From an uncultured Phascolarctobacterium sp. (lineage in GTDB: Bacteria > Bacillota > Negativicutes > Acidaminococcales > Acidaminococcaceae): a stretch of DNA of 48,802 nucleotides. Below are positions 25,505-34,486 of this stretch, in pieces. Within the stretch, counting starts at the first letter, position 1. The number at the start of each line of letters is the position of its first letter. The DNA lies in NCBI GenBank assembly GCA_949295115.1, contig CASFJU010000009.1, forward strand, positions 1-48,802, given 5' to 3'. Position numbers and translations under genes: made by a program. The notes beneath the pieces are model-generated. The model saw only the letters and a list, made by a program, of their open reading frames with translations, made no database searches and was not told the origin of the DNA.

Positions 25505-26392
25505 ATGAATATCGAACATTATAAAAACTTTATCAAAATCGCCGACCTCGGCAATATTTCCAACGCAGCCAAAACCCTGCTAATTGCCCAACCTTCATTA
25601 AGCAAGCAGATAAAAATGCTGGAGCAGGAATTCGGCGCGCCGCTGTTAAAAAGAAACGCCCGCAACGTAGAGCTTACCCCTGCCGGTGAAATTTTTTACG
25701 AAAAGGCCCGCCTTATTTGCGAACTTAACAGCAGCTGCCATGACGAAATCAACAGCAATATCCTCGGCAGCCGCGGCAAATTAAGAATCGGGCTGACCAT
25801 CTCTTATCCCGACCCCTTTGCCGAAGATTTGTTAAGGGATTTTTCGGAGCAGTATCCCGATATCAACTACGATATCCGCGAAGCATCTTCCGTCCAGCTG
25901 CTGAACCTTGTTAAAAATAACATCATCGAAATAGCGCTTATCCGAAAGCCGTTATATGTTAACCCCATTTTTAAACTTTTTAACGGCATTGAAGAAAACT
26001 TTATGGCGGTTTACCACAAAAATAATCCCTGGCTTCCGGCGGATGCAGAATCCATCCCCGTCCAAATGCTGCGCGATGTGCCTTTAAGCATATCCTACGG
26101 TTTAAGGGAACGCATTGAGCAGATGTTTAACGAAGCCGGTTTTGAACCGTTGATATTAAGCGTTAACTCGTCCCGCATTACAACACTGATGTGGACGCAT
26201 TTCAACAAAGCCGTCGGCATTGTTACAACCAACAATTTTAAAAATCTGGAAACTGCGCCCACCGCCGTCTGCCGTCCCATTACCGGCGTCAACACCAAGG
26301 TGCAGCGCCAGTTTGCGGTACTTAAAAACGCTAATCTTTCTTCCGTTGCCAAAACCTTTCTTGATTTTGTAAGTACCAGAACGGCGTTGTAA
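25505..26392 (+). CDS. LysR-family regulator, divergent from the propionate operon
   Basis: 295-residue LysR protein. The N-terminal winged helix is NISNAAKTLLIAQPSLSKQI followed by KMLEQEFGAPLLKRNARNVELT (residues about 15-60). The effector domain runs from about residue 90 (LRIGLTISYPDPFAEDLL). It is transcribed away from the CoA-transferase/mutase operon with 145 bases between them and a dyad with T-N11-A spacing in that gap. The likely effector is a pathway intermediate such as succinate or propionate (inference). It ends at a strong terminator. Confidence 0.9.
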   Translation: MNIEHYKNFIKIADLGNISNAAKTLLIAQPSLSKQIKMLEQEFGAPLLKRNARNVELTPAGEIFYEKARLICELNSSCHDEINSNILGSRGKLRIGLTISYPDPFAEDLLRDFSEQYPDINYDIREASSVQLLNLVKNNIIEIALIRKPLYVNPIFKLFNGIEENFMAVYHKNNPWLPADAESIPVQMLRDVPLSISYGLRERIEQMFNEAGFEPLILSVNSSRITTLMWTHFNKAVGIVTTNNFKNLETAPTAVCRPITGVNTKVQRQFAVLKNANLSSVAKTFLDFVSTRTAL

Positions 26393-26396
26393 AAAT

Positions 26397-26433
26397 AACC
26401 CTCCTGCTATAAACAGGAGGGTTTTAATTTTTT
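26397..26433 (+). terminator. Terminator of the lysR gene
   Basis: A perfect 10-base stem AACCCTCCTG/CAGGAGGGTT (26397-26406, 26414-26423) is followed by TTAATTTTTT. Confidence 0.92.
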
Positions 26434-26472
26434 ATTATAATTACTTTTTATGGATGCCGCCCCAAAAATACG

Positions 26473-26499
26473 CAAAAAAAAAGCCCTTACGAGAAGGGC
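26473..26499 (-). terminator. Terminator of the Nudix-LCP operon
   Basis: On the minus strand GCCCTT-N5-AAGGGC (26483-26499) is followed by nine T. It lies about 107 bases after the LCP stop codon. Confidence 0.85.
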
Positions 26500-26605
26500 C
26501 AAATGAGGGGCTATTTGATGATTTAAGTATAACACCTTTATCAGTAATTAGCAAGGGATAATTATAAAAAACTTTTAATTTTTGTTGCTTATGAAACAGT
26601 TTTGC

Positions 26606-28093
26606 TTATTTGTAGTCTTTGCCGACGTAAACAATGCCGTCAAAATCGGCGCCGGGGTTGCGGCTGATGCTCATGCCATGCACAAACGGCGCTTCCGTCA
26701 GGCGGGTCACAACGCGGCCGCTGGTTGTTGTTGAAACTATCAGCGTTTCTTTGCGCACGTTGCCGCTGCCGCCGTCCGTTACGCTCATGCCCATGCCCGC
26801 AAGACGTTCACGCGCGCTGGCTGCTTTGGCAGGGTCGCCGCTGCAATCAATTACAACCACGCGGATAACGCCGCCGTAAGTCTGTTTGGGCGTTTCTTTT
26901 ACAACGGGTGCTTCTTTAGCTGGTTCTTTAGCAGGTTCTTTGGGGCGTTCACCGGCAAATTCCTGTGCTGCGCGTTTGGCGCTGCGGCGGCTGTCGGTTT
27001 TTTTGCTCTCTTTAACAGCTTTCTTTTCCGGCTTTTCTTCTTTGCTGTCCTTTACCTGCTCTTTATCTTCGTCAGCCTTTTTATCCTTATCTTCGTCCTC
27101 GTCGTTGTCAACGCCGTTCAGCTCGTCCTCAATCGCCTGTTTGGCGCGTTCAAGGTTACGCACATATTCGGCTTCCATACGTTCCGCGCCGCGGCGGAAG
27201 CGGTCTGTCATCTGCGCGCCCTGCATTTCTGCCATCTGTGCGCGCAAATCGGTAATATCGGGAATCCAGTAGCTGATGCCGTCGATGTATTCCGGCAAAC
27301 CGGGCACCGTTGCCGTTTGCAGCTTACCGTGTTTTTCCATCATGCCGTGCAGGGCCTGCGCCAAATCCATCATGTCGCCGAGGGAAAGGTCTGTGTCAAT
27401 CATGTCGCTTGCCTGTTTTACCAGCGCCGGCAGGTGCGAAATAATCTCAACAGAAGTTACCTTATCGTAAACGGCGCGCAAAAATTTCTGCTGCCTGCGG
27501 ATACGGCCGATATCGCCTTCTTCATCGCGGTAGCGCACGTATTGAATGGCTTTGTCGCCGTCCATGTGCTGCATGCCGGGCGCAAGGTCAATGGTAAAGC
27601 CGTCCCATTCGTCGTAGTAGCTCATCGGCTTTTCTACTTCAATATCCACGCCGCCGATAGCGTCCACCAGACCTTTAAAGCCGGTAAAGTCAATCATTAC
27701 ATAGTTGTTGATGCGGATGCCGAGCAATTGTTCCGTGGTTTCCTGCGTCAGCTTGTGCCCGCCGAAGGCAAAGGCGTGATTGATTTTATCCCAGCCGTAA
27801 CCGGGGATTTTTACCCTCGTATCGCGCGGCACGGAAAGCAGCGAAACATTGTCCTCGTCCGTGTCGAGCATCACCACAAACAGCGTATCGCTGCGCCCCG
27901 TATCTTCTTCGGAAGGGCGCTCGTCAACGCCAAGCACAACAATGTTCTTTTTCAAGTCAAGTCGTTCTTCACGCGTTAAATTATCCAGCGGGCTTTCATC
28001 ACCGCCGTCGATAAACGAATAAGACCAGTAGCTGGCCGCCGCAATTAAAATCAGCGCCAGCAACAGTATTTTTTTAACATGCGCTGTCAGCAA
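26606..28093 (-). CDS. LytR-CpsA-Psr (LCP) family protein with C-terminal LytR_C domain
   Basis: 495-residue membrane-anchored protein. One N-terminal helix (about residues 8-26) is followed by the LCP catalytic domain (about 48-290) with VVLGVDERPSEED-TGRSDTLFVVMLD, LLSVPRDTRVKIPG, DKINHAFAFGG and YVRYRDEEGDIGRIRRQQ, which bind the polyprenyl pyrophosphate lipid. A charged, low-complexity Asp/Glu/Lys linker with repeated PAKEP units (about 325-405) leads to a LytR_C domain (about 410-495). LCP enzymes attach glycopolymers to peptidoglycan; in a diderm Firmicute the acceptor may differ. It likely starts at TTG 28093, with GGGGG 7 bases upstream, and overlaps the Nudix gene. Confidence 0.92.
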   Translation of the reverse strand: MLTAHVKKILLLALILIAAASYWSYSFIDGGDESPLDNLTREERLDLKKNIVVLGVDERPSEEDTGRSDTLFVVMLDTDEDNVSLLSVPRDTRVKIPGYGWDKINHAFAFGGHKLTQETTEQLLGIRINNYVMIDFTGFKGLVDAIGGVDIEVEKPMSYYDEWDGFTIDLAPGMQHMDGDKAIQYVRYRDEEGDIGRIRRQQKFLRAVYDKVTSVEIISHLPALVKQASDMIDTDLSLGDMMDLAQALHGMMEKHGKLQTATVPGLPEYIDGISYWIPDITDLRAQMAEMQGAQMTDRFRRGAERMEAEYVRNLERAKQAIEDELNGVDNDEDEDKDKKADEDKEQVKDSKEEKPEKKAVKESKKTDSRRSAKRAAQEFAGERPKEPAKEPAKEAPVVKETPKQTYGGVIRVVVIDCSGDPAKAASARERLAGMGMSVTDGGSGNVRKETLIVSTTTSGRVVTRLTEAPFVHGMSISRNPGADFDGIVYVGKDYK

Positions 28094-28755
28094 GATGCTT
28101 CCCCCTCTAACGCCGCTTTAAGCTGTGCGGCAAACCTGTTTAAAAATCCGTGCAGAATACGCGCCGTCAAACCCCAGATGACGTGGCCGCCGTACTCGTA
28201 AAAATAAACGCTGTAACCTTTGCGCTTGCGCCATTCGCGCGGCTGGCGCGGAAGCAGGTCAAACGGAAAATCGTCGCCCGCCTTGTTGGCCAGTTCCATG
28301 TGCGCCACGCGCGGCGGATTATTTAGCAAAAACACCAGCGGCACGGTAAAAATTTCGTCCACTTCGTCCTTGTTGAATTTGATTTTGTTAATGTCTTTAA
28401 TACAGCCCACATAGGGATGAATAATCGGCCCCATGTACGTCACAAGGTAGTTAAGTCCGCCAATCAGCTGCACGTCTTCTGCGTCAAGCCCCAGCTCCTC
28501 GCAGGTTTCGCGCAGCGCCGTTGCCGCAAAGCTGTCGTCGCTGCATTCCGCCCTGCCGCCGGGGAAGCACACATCGCCCGGCTGCCAGCCAAGCTTTGCC
28601 GCCCTTACCTCAAACAATACGCTGATGCCGTCCGGCGTGTTGACCAAAGGCAAAAGCACGGCGGCGTCCCATAAATTATCGTCGCGGTCGGGTTCAGGCT
28701 CGCGCCCGCGCAACCCGTTTTCTATTGTCGCGGCAAGTCTTTCCAGCGCTTCCAT
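28087..28755 (-). CDS. Nudix hydrolase, probable coenzyme A pyrophosphatase (NudL type)
   Basis: 222-residue Nudix enzyme predicted to hydrolyse CoA and acyl-CoA to 4'-phosphopantetheine and 3',5'-ADP. The CoA-specific motif (LFEVRAAKLGWQPGDVCFPG) directly precedes a Nudix box, GGRAECSD followed by LRETCEELGL, with the same spacing as NudL. A C-terminal segment YEYGGHVIWGLTARILHGF is also typical of that group. It forms an operon with the LCP gene through a 7-base overlap. In a cell with several CoA-thioester enzymes in the same region, a housekeeping role in CoA turnover is plausible. Confidence 0.87.
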   Translation of the reverse strand: MEALERLAATIENGLRGREPEPDRDDNLWDAAVLLPLVNTPDGISVLFEVRAAKLGWQPGDVCFPGGRAECSDDSFAATALRETCEELGLDAEDVQLIGGLNYLVTYMGPIIHPYVGCIKDINKIKFNKDEVDEIFTVPLVFLLNNPPRVAHMELANKAGDDFPFDLLPRQPREWRKRKGYSVYFYEYGGHVIWGLTARILHGFLNRFAAQLKAALEGEASC

Positions 28756-28841
28756 AAACTACCTCTTTTCCATACTTAACTATTTTTCTGCGCATGGCGG
28801 TATTTTCCTGCTTTGGCGTTTGTAAATTCACTGTGAAATAA

Positions 28842-28869
28842 AAAGGCGGTATGCCGCCATACCGCCTTT
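28842..28869 (-). terminator. Terminator after the DUF951 gene
   Basis: A perfect 12-base stem AAAGGCGGTATG/CATACCGCCTTT with a CCGC loop. On the minus strand the T-rich tail TTATTT follows. It separates the transporter operon from the Nudix-LCP operon. Confidence 0.92.
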
Positions 28870-28873
28870 ATCG

Positions 28874-29074
28874 TCATTTTTCAGCTTCTGCCGTAACAAT
28901 TGCTTTTACGGCTTTTTCAAATTTGGGGCGCGCCAGCATTACAAAATGCCCGCAGCTGCGGCATTTAATGCCAAAGTCCATGCCCGTGCGCAAAATTTCC
29001 CATTCGTAACTGCCGCACGGATGGGGCTTTTTCATCTTTACCACGTCGCCCACTTTAAAGCTTTTCGGTTCCAT
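28874..29074 (-). CDS. DUF951 family protein
   Basis: 66-residue basic protein of the DUF951 family, widespread in Firmicutes. It starts with FKVGDVVKMKKPHPCGSYEW, which resembles a small SH3-like nucleic-acid-binding fold. It carries Cys20 and a later CRSCGHFV pair that could hold a zinc. Its function is unknown. In Bacillus a member lies near ychF close to oriC. Here it follows the CBS-ACT gene with a 1-base gap. Confidence 0.85.
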   Translation of the reverse strand: MEPKSFKVGDVVKMKKPHPCGSYEWEILRTGMDFGIKCRSCGHFVMLARPKFEKAVKAIVTAEAEK

Positions 29075-29075
29075 C

Positions 29076-29735
29076 TCAGCCTCTGCTTTTTACGTTGGTA
29101 ATATCGGTTACATAATAGCCTGCTTCACGCAGCTGCTCGATGATTTCCAAACCCTTGCCGCCCAGCTCGGCGCGGATGGTAAGCTCGGTTTTCACATCGG
29201 TTTCCGGTTTTGCCACGATGCTGATGATGTTGATGCCGTTGTCGCGGAACATTGCGCCGATATCGGCGATAACGCCCACTTTATCGGTAACGTCGATGGT
29301 AATACGGGTGCTGGTGCGTGCCAGGCCCATGATATCAACAAACGCGCGGAAAATATCGCTGTCGGTAATGATACCGCACAGTTTGTTTTCGTCGTTAACT
29401 ACCGGCAATGCGTTGATTTTATTTTTATACAGCATGTAGGCTGCATCCTCAACGCCGCTGTCCTCGTGCACGGTGATGACGTTTTTGGTCATAACGTCGT
29501 GTACTTTCAGCTTACCCAGAAGGTAGTTCGCTTCGTAGCGGGAAAGCGTCGTAGCGTCGGTGGGGGAAGTACGGCTTACGTCAGCGTCGGTAATAATGCC
29601 GCGCACACGGTTAATGTCGTCCACAACGGGCAGGCGGCGCTTATCGGTATTGCGCATCAGTTCCCTTACTTCCAGCATGTTTTTATCTTCGTTTGTGGTA
29701 ATAACGTCTTTGGTCATAAACTCTTTAACTAACAT
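29076..29735 (-). CDS. CBS-pair and ACT-domain protein (AcuB-like)
   Basis: 219-residue cytoplasmic sensor protein. Two CBS domains (about residues 5-60 and 75-130; FMTKDVITTNEDKNMLEV, VRGIITDADV and VMTKNVITVHEDSGVEDA, LCGIITDSDIF) bind adenosine nucleotides. An ACT domain (about 140-215; RITIDVTDKVGVIADIG) usually binds amino acids. The architecture matches AcuB-type proteins. It follows livF by 19 bases in the branched-chain amino acid transport operon, suggesting that it reads energy status and an amino acid to tune that pathway (inference). The ATG at 29735 is preceded by GGAGG; longer in-frame starts lack such a site. Confidence 0.85.
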   Translation of the reverse strand: MLVKEFMTKDVITTNEDKNMLEVRELMRNTDKRRLPVVDDINRVRGIITDADVSRTSPTDATTLSRYEANYLLGKLKVHDVMTKNVITVHEDSGVEDAAYMLYKNKINALPVVNDENKLCGIITDSDIFRAFVDIMGLARTSTRITIDVTDKVGVIADIGAMFRDNGINIISIVAKPETDVKTELTIRAELGGKGLEIIEQLREAGYYVTDITNVKSRG

Positions 29736-29754
29736 AACAAATCCTCCTCCGGCA

Positions 29755-30459
29755 TCAGCCGCCCAGATATGCTTTGCGGACCGCTTCGCTGCTTGCCAGC
29801 TCCTGCGCGGTGCCTGCCAGCGCAATGCGCCCGGTTTCAAGCACGTACGCCTTATCGGCGATGGACAGCGCCATATTGGCGTTCTGTTCTACCAGCAGCA
29901 CGGTTGTTCCGCTTTCGTTTATTTCTTTTATTATATTAAAAATTTCCTTAACAAGCAACGGGGCAAGGCCCATAGAAGGTTCGTCCAGAAGGAGCAGGCG
30001 CGGACGGCTCATCAGCGCGCGCCCCATGGCAAGCATCTGCTGCTCGCCGCCGGAAAGTGTGCCGGCGACCTGCGTTTTACGTTCCAGAAGGCGCGGGAAT
30101 TTCTGGAAAATCTTATCCATATCTTCGGCAATGCCTGCCTTGTCGCTGCGCAAATAAGCGCCCAGCTCAAGGTTTTCCATAACCGTCATGTTGGCAAAAA
30201 CGTGGCGGCCTTCAGGCACCTGGCACAGCCCCATGCCGACGATTTTATGCGCCGCCATGCCGGTAATGTCGGTGTCTTCAAAAACAATGCTGCCGTTTTT
30301 CGGCTTGATTAAGCCTGAAATGGTATGCAGCGTTGTGCTTTTGCCCGCACCGTTGGAACCGATAAGGGTAACGATTTCCCCGTCCGGCACCTCAAGGCTG
30401 ACATCCTTAATGGCGTGGATGGCACCATAGTATACATCAAGATTGCTGACCTTTAACAT
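29755..30459 (-). CDS. livF: Branched-chain amino acid ABC transporter ATPase LivF
   Basis: 234-residue ABC ATPase. Walker A is GSNGAGKST, the Q-loop region is LCQVPEGRHVFANMTVMENL (a LivF hallmark), the signature is LSGGEQQMLAMGRAL and Walker B is LLLDEPSMGLAP. It pairs with LivG on the LivHM permease. The gene starts at the stop codon of livG, with GTACTGTAATG in between. Confidence 0.94.
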   Translation of the reverse strand: MLKVSNLDVYYGAIHAIKDVSLEVPDGEIVTLIGSNGAGKSTTLHTISGLIKPKNGSIVFEDTDITGMAAHKIVGMGLCQVPEGRHVFANMTVMENLELGAYLRSDKAGIAEDMDKIFQKFPRLLERKTQVAGTLSGGEQQMLAMGRALMSRPRLLLLDEPSMGLAPLLVKEIFNIIKEINESGTTVLLVEQNANMALSIADKAYVLETGRIALAGTAQELASSEAVRKAYLGG

Positions 30460-31229
30460 TACAGTACCTCCTCGCCCAAATATGCTTCGATAACGCGCTT
30501 GTTATGCTTGATTTCGTCCGGCGTGCCGCTTGCGATGCATAGGCCGTATTCCAAAACGTAAATGCGTTCGCACACGCCCATAACAAGGCCCATATCATGT
30601 TCAATCAACAGGATTGCCAGATCAAATTTTTCGCGTATCCAACGGATAAGCTCCATCAGTTCTTTCGTTTCCTGCGGATTCATGCCTGCCGCCGGTTCGT
30701 CCAGCAGCAAAAGCTTCGGCCCGGTTGCCAGCGCACGCGCGATTTCCAGACGGCGCTGTTCGCCATAAGGCAGGTTTTTGGCAAGTTCGTCCGCCTTGTC
30801 TTCCAGATGGAAGATTTTCAGCAAGTCCATTGCCATTTCGGTAATTTTGTCTTCCTCGTCAAAATAGCGCCCGAAGCGGCCGATTGCTTCAACCAAACCG
30901 TATTTAACGTGCATGTTGTAGGCAACCTTTACGTTGTCGATAACGGAAAGCTCCGAAAACAGGCGGATATTCTGGAAGGTACGTGCCATGCCCAGCTGCG
31001 TTACCTGATAGGATTTTTTGCCGCTGGTTTTGGTGCCGTTAAAAATAATCTCGCCTTCGGTCGGCGTATAAACGCCGGTAATCATGTTAAACGCCGTGGT
31101 TTTACCGGCGCCGTTAGGACCGATAAGGCCAATCAGCTCGCCCTTGTTAATCGTCATGCTGAAGTTGGAGACGGCACGCAAACCGCCGAAAACCATGGAA
31201 ATATCATTTACTTTCAGCAGTTCTTCCAT
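30459..31229 (-). CDS. livG: Branched-chain amino acid ABC transporter ATPase LivG
   Basis: About 256-residue ABC ATPase. Walker A is GPNGAGKTT, followed by the LivG-type ARTFQNIRLFSELSVIDNV and signature LPYGEQRRLEIARAL (the Leu-Ser-Gly-Gly motif is altered as is normal for LivG), Walker B LLLDEPAAGMNPQET and the H-loop LIEHDMGLVM. ATG 31229 was chosen because GGGAGG lies 8 bases upstream. The gene overlaps the end of livM by 26 bases. Confidence 0.93.
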   Translation of the reverse strand: MEELLKVNDISMVFGGLRAVSNFSMTINKGELIGLIGPNGAGKTTAFNMITGVYTPTEGEIIFNGTKTSGKKSYQVTQLGMARTFQNIRLFSELSVIDNVKVAYNMHVKYGLVEAIGRFGRYFDEEDKITEMAMDLLKIFHLEDKADELAKNLPYGEQRRLEIARALATGPKLLLLDEPAAGMNPQETKELMELIRWIREKFDLAILLIEHDMGLVMGVCERIYVLEYGLCIASGTPDEIKHNKRVIEAYLGEEVL

Positions 31230-32163
31230 CTTTGCCACCTCCCAGTCCAAACATCTTCATGCTCAATTCCTTATTGCCAAACAGCCCCTGCGGACGGTGC
31301 AGCATCAGGACAATCATCGTTGCGGAATAAATAATCATGCGCCATTCCGGGTATTCCGCAAGGTAAGCGGAAATAAAGGTCAGCAGCACCGCGCCGGTGA
31401 TGGAACCGGTCATGGAACCAAGGCCGCCCAGAACAACCATCGTTAAAATATCGAAGGAGCGCATAAAGGTAAAGGACGCCGGATGCGCGATGTAGAAATA
31501 ATGCGAGAACAATACGCCCGCCGTGCCCGCAAAGGCAGCGCCCAGCGTAAACGCCATTACCTTGTATTTGGTAGTGTCGATGCCCATGGTATCCGCTGCA
31601 ATTTCATTCTCGCGGATAGCAAGGCAGCAGCGCCCATAGGACGAATTTTTAAAGTTTTTGATAAAGAAGATTACGAAAATCATAATCCAGAACACCCAGG
31701 CGAATGTAGTAAAACGGGGAATGCCCATCAAACCGGAAGCGCCGCCTACATAGTCGATGTTCAGGATGCAGATACGGATAATTTCGCCAAGTCCCAAAGT
31801 TGCAATGGCAAGATAGTCGCCGTTCAATCTTAAAGTCGGCAGGCCGATTAAAAAGCCCAAAAAGCCCGCGGCAACAGTGCCGACAACAAGCGCAACCTCA
31901 AACGGGAAGCCCAGCTTAACCGTCATAATAGCGCCGGTGTAAGCACCGACAGCCAAAAATCCGGCATGGCCGATGGAGAACTGGCCGGTGTAGCCGTTGA
32001 TAAGGTTAAGGCTGACCGCCAGAATAATGTTAATACAGATAAGAACGATATTCAGTTCCCAGAACGGGCCGATGATTTCAGCAAACAACAGGCCCTGCAC
32101 TGCGGCGAACAAAATGGCGCAGGCTACTATTCTTTTTAAATCTGATTTGCGGAGAATATTCAT
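31204..32163 (-). CDS. livM: Branched-chain amino acid ABC transporter permease LivM
   Basis: About 319-residue inner-membrane permease with about 9-10 helices. The LivM signatures NGYTGQFSIGHAGFLAVGAY near residue 60 and the coupling loop RENEIAADTMGIDTTKYKVMAF near residue 190 are clear. ATG 32163 has AGGTGG just upstream; an in-frame GTG at 32172 is part of that site. It directly follows livH. Confidence 0.93.
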   Translation of the reverse strand: MNILRKSDLKRIVACAILFAAVQGLLFAEIIGPFWELNIVLICINIILAVSLNLINGYTGQFSIGHAGFLAVGAYTGAIMTVKLGFPFEVALVVGTVAAGFLGFLIGLPTLRLNGDYLAIATLGLGEIIRICILNIDYVGGASGLMGIPRFTTFAWVFWIMIFVIFFIKNFKNSSYGRCCLAIRENEIAADTMGIDTTKYKVMAFTLGAAFAGTAGVLFSHYFYIAHPASFTFMRSFDILTMVVLGGLGSMTGSITGAVLLTFISAYLAEYPEWRMIIYSATMIVLMLHRPQGLFGNKELSMKMFGLGGGKDGRTAESK

Positions 32164-32172
32164 AGCTGCCAC

Positions 32173-33069
32173 CTACACTTTCTCGCGTACATTCTTGCCG
32201 AAAATACCGGCAGGCTTGTACAGAAGAATGATAATCAAAATGCCGAAGGCTGCCGCATCACGGAACGTGGAAGAAATAAAGCCGCTGACCATGGCCTCTA
32301 CAACGCCGAGGATAATGCCGCCGACCATTGCGCCCGGGATAATGCCGATGCCGCCCAATACTGCGGCAACGAAGGCTTTAATGCCCGGCACCATGCCCAT
32401 TAAGGGGTCGATGGAGTTGTAGTAAATGCCGACCAGCACGCCGCCTGCCGCTGCAAGGGCAGAGCCCAGCGCGAAGGTTGCGGAAATTACGCGGTCGATA
32501 TTAATGCCCATCAAACGGGCAGCGTCGGTATCGAAGGATACGGCGCGCATGGCTTTGCCGATTTTGGTGTACTGCACGATGTAAGTTAAAATAGCCATTA
32601 AGATAATTGCACTTACAAGAATAACAATCTGCTGGCTGTTAACTACCAGCGGACCGAAATGATAAACATCGGCAGCAAATACAGCCGGGAAAGTGCGCGG
32701 CTGCGGAGTGGCAATAAGCATCATGCCATATTCAAGCAAAAACGAAACGCCGATAGCGGTAATTAAAATGGCAATACGCGGTGCATTGCGCATCGGGCGG
32801 TAAGCAATACGCTCGATAATGATACCGGCAATGGCCGCGCCAACCATGGCAAAAATAATCGCCGGCACAAACGAAAAGCCCAGCATTGTGGTAGCCACAA
32901 AGCCGAAATACGCGCCCAGCATGTAAATATCGCCGTGGGCAAAGTTTATCAGCTTCAGGATGCCGTAAATCATGGTATAGCCAAGGGCAATCAGCGCGTA
33001 AATACTGCCCAGCGAGATACCGTTAATCAGCTGCTGCAAAAACTGGTGCAGAAGCGAACCCATATCCAT
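32173..33069 (-). CDS. livH: Branched-chain amino acid ABC transporter permease LivH
   Basis: About 298-residue inner-membrane permease with about 8 helices. LivH landmarks are NGISLGSIYALIALGYTMIYG, KLINFAHGDIYMLGAY and the coupling loop MRAVSFDTDAARLMGINIDR. ATG 33069 has GGGAGG 7 bases upstream, better than the in-frame codon at 33084. It is separated from the upstream binding-protein gene by a 120-base gap containing a hairpin. Confidence 0.93.
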   Translation of the reverse strand: MDMGSLLHQFLQQLINGISLGSIYALIALGYTMIYGILKLINFAHGDIYMLGAYFGFVATTMLGFSFVPAIIFAMVGAAIAGIIIERIAYRPMRNAPRIAILITAIGVSFLLEYGMMLIATPQPRTFPAVFAADVYHFGPLVVNSQQIVILVSAIILMAILTYIVQYTKIGKAMRAVSFDTDAARLMGINIDRVISATFALGSALAAAGGVLVGIYYNSIDPLMGMVPGIKAFVAAVLGGIGIIPGAMVGGIILGVVEAMVSGFISSTFRDAAAFGILIIILLYKPAGIFGKNVREKV

Positions 33070-33134
33070 AAAATTTCCTCCCATTCACAAATTTAAGCCT
33101 GCCGCGCCGTGGCAGGCGCTTTAAGCAAAATAAC

Positions 33135-33163
33135 GAAAGGCTGTGGCCAAACCGCAGCCTTTC
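33135..33163 (-). terminator. Hairpin, probable partial terminator, between binding protein and livH
   Basis: GAAAGGCTG/CAGCCTTTC arms (33135-33143, 33155-33163) are followed on the minus strand by GTTATTTTG, a poor T tract. It probably lowers expression of livHMGF relative to the binding proteins. Confidence 0.55.
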
Positions 33164-33190
33164 TGTTAAAACAAAATAATTTATTGGTTA

Positions 33191-34357
33191 TCAAGGATTA
33201 ATTTTCGTCTTTAAAGCCTGTTTGCCGTCAACATATTCCAGAATAACGGCACTCTTAACAGGGTTGTGCTGCGCGTCGAAGGTTACAGTGCCCGATACGC
33301 CCTGGAAACCGTTAATTTTTGCCAGCGCCTCGCTGATTTTAGCGGGTTCAGCGCTGCCTGCGTTTTTAATGGCTTCGGCAACCAGAAGCGCCGAATCGTA
33401 AGACAGTGCCGCAAAAACGTCCGGCTTGCTGCCGTAGGCTTTTTCGTACGCAGCTACAAAGTTTTTGTTGATATCTGAAGCATCGTCAGGCGAATACAGG
33501 CTGGAAAAATAAGTGTTGTTCAAAGAAGCAGCGCCTGCAATCTCCGGCAGTTTCGCGCTGTCCCAGCCGTCGCCGCCGGCAATCGGCATCCTCATGCCCA
33601 GCTCGCGCGCCTGTTTAACAATCATGCCAACTTCCTGATAGTAGCCCGGCACATATAAAAAGTCCGGATTGCCTGCTTTAATTTTGGTTAAAGTTGCTTT
33701 AAAATCAGTATCCTTCTGCAGGTAAGATTCTTCCGCAGTAACCGTGCCGCCGTTTTTAACAAAGTTCTCTTTAAAGAACTGCGCCAGACCTTTGGCATAG
33801 TCGGAAGAATTGTCAATCAAAATCGCCGCACTGCCCGCATTCAGGTCATCCTTGGCAAAAGTTGCCATTACAGTTCCCTGGAACGGGTCAATAAAGCAGG
33901 TGCGGTAGTTAAAATCCCTTGTTTTGCCGGTGGCCGGGTCTACCGTGATGTTCGGATTGGTGCCCATCGGCGTAATATCCGGCACTTTGGCGCCGTTATT
34001 GATTGCCGATGCCGCAATTACCGAAGAAGAAAGGTTCGGTCCGATAACCGCCACAACATTGTCCTGAGAAATCAGCTTCTGCATGGCGTTGGCAGCTTCC
34101 GCCGCTTCGGACTTGTTATCCGCAACAACCAGCTCCAGCTTTTTGCCGTTAATGCCGCCCTTGTCGTTAAGCTCCTTAAACGCCAGGTCAATCGCGTTTT
34201 TGGACGAAATGCCAAAAGTCGCGCTGCCGCCGGTCAGCTCAAGGTTAGCGCCCACCTTAATGGTATCGGCGCTTTTCTCGCCGCCGCAGCCGGTTAAACC
34301 CGCCGTTAAAAGCGAAGCACAAACTAAAGCCGCTAAAGCTTTGGATACCCTTTTCAT
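33191..34357 (-). CDS. Branched-chain amino acid-binding lipoprotein (LivJ/K type), second copy
   Basis: 388-residue periplasmic binding protein, type I fold. The lipoprotein signal ends in TAGLTGC (Cys about residue 24) followed by GGEKS. Mature blocks IKVGANLELTGGSATFG, AVIGPNLSSSVI, RTCFIDPFQGTVMA, FLYVPGYYQEVGMIVKQARE and GDGWDSAKL mirror the neighbouring copy at 34487-35668. The two share the domain plan and many motifs but differ throughout, so they probably have different ligand preferences feeding the same LivHMGF core. Confidence 0.9.
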   Translation of the reverse strand: MKRVSKALAALVCASLLTAGLTGCGGEKSADTIKVGANLELTGGSATFGISSKNAIDLAFKELNDKGGINGKKLELVVADNKSEAAEAANAMQKLISQDNVVAVIGPNLSSSVIAASAINNGAKVPDITPMGTNPNITVDPATGKTRDFNYRTCFIDPFQGTVMATFAKDDLNAGSAAILIDNSSDYAKGLAQFFKENFVKNGGTVTAEESYLQKDTDFKATLTKIKAGNPDFLYVPGYYQEVGMIVKQARELGMRMPIAGGDGWDSAKLPEIAGAASLNNTYFSSLYSPDDASDINKNFVAAYEKAYGSKPDVFAALSYDSALLVAEAIKNAGSAEPAKISEALAKINGFQGVSGTVTFDAQHNPVKSAVILEYVDGKQALKTKINP

Positions 34358-34399
34358 ATCAAATTCCCCCTCATTTGTGTTTCATTTTATTTTTAAAAT

Positions 34400-34432
34400 A
34401 GTCCGGAAACCTGAAACAACAGTTCCCGGACT
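34400..34432 (-). terminator. Hairpin between the two binding-protein genes
   Basis: AGTCCGG and CCGGACT (34400-34406, 34426-34432), extended by AAC/GTT, are followed on the minus strand by ATTTTAAAAAT. It is likely a weak terminator or an mRNA 3'-end stabiliser after the first binding protein. Confidence 0.5.
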
Positions 34433-34486
34433 ACGAAAAGCAAAACAGTTTAAATTATAATTTAATTTCTATATTTTTAGTGTTAA

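Noticed and set aside
26473..26481. Run of nine A as a second phase-variation tract
   Set aside because: It forms the T tail of a terminator on the minus strand and is not in a coding or promoter position.
26880..26960. Short direct repeats in the LCP gene
   Set aside because: They simply encode the PAKEP repeats of the charged linker and show no sign of a tandem-repeat array or mobile element.
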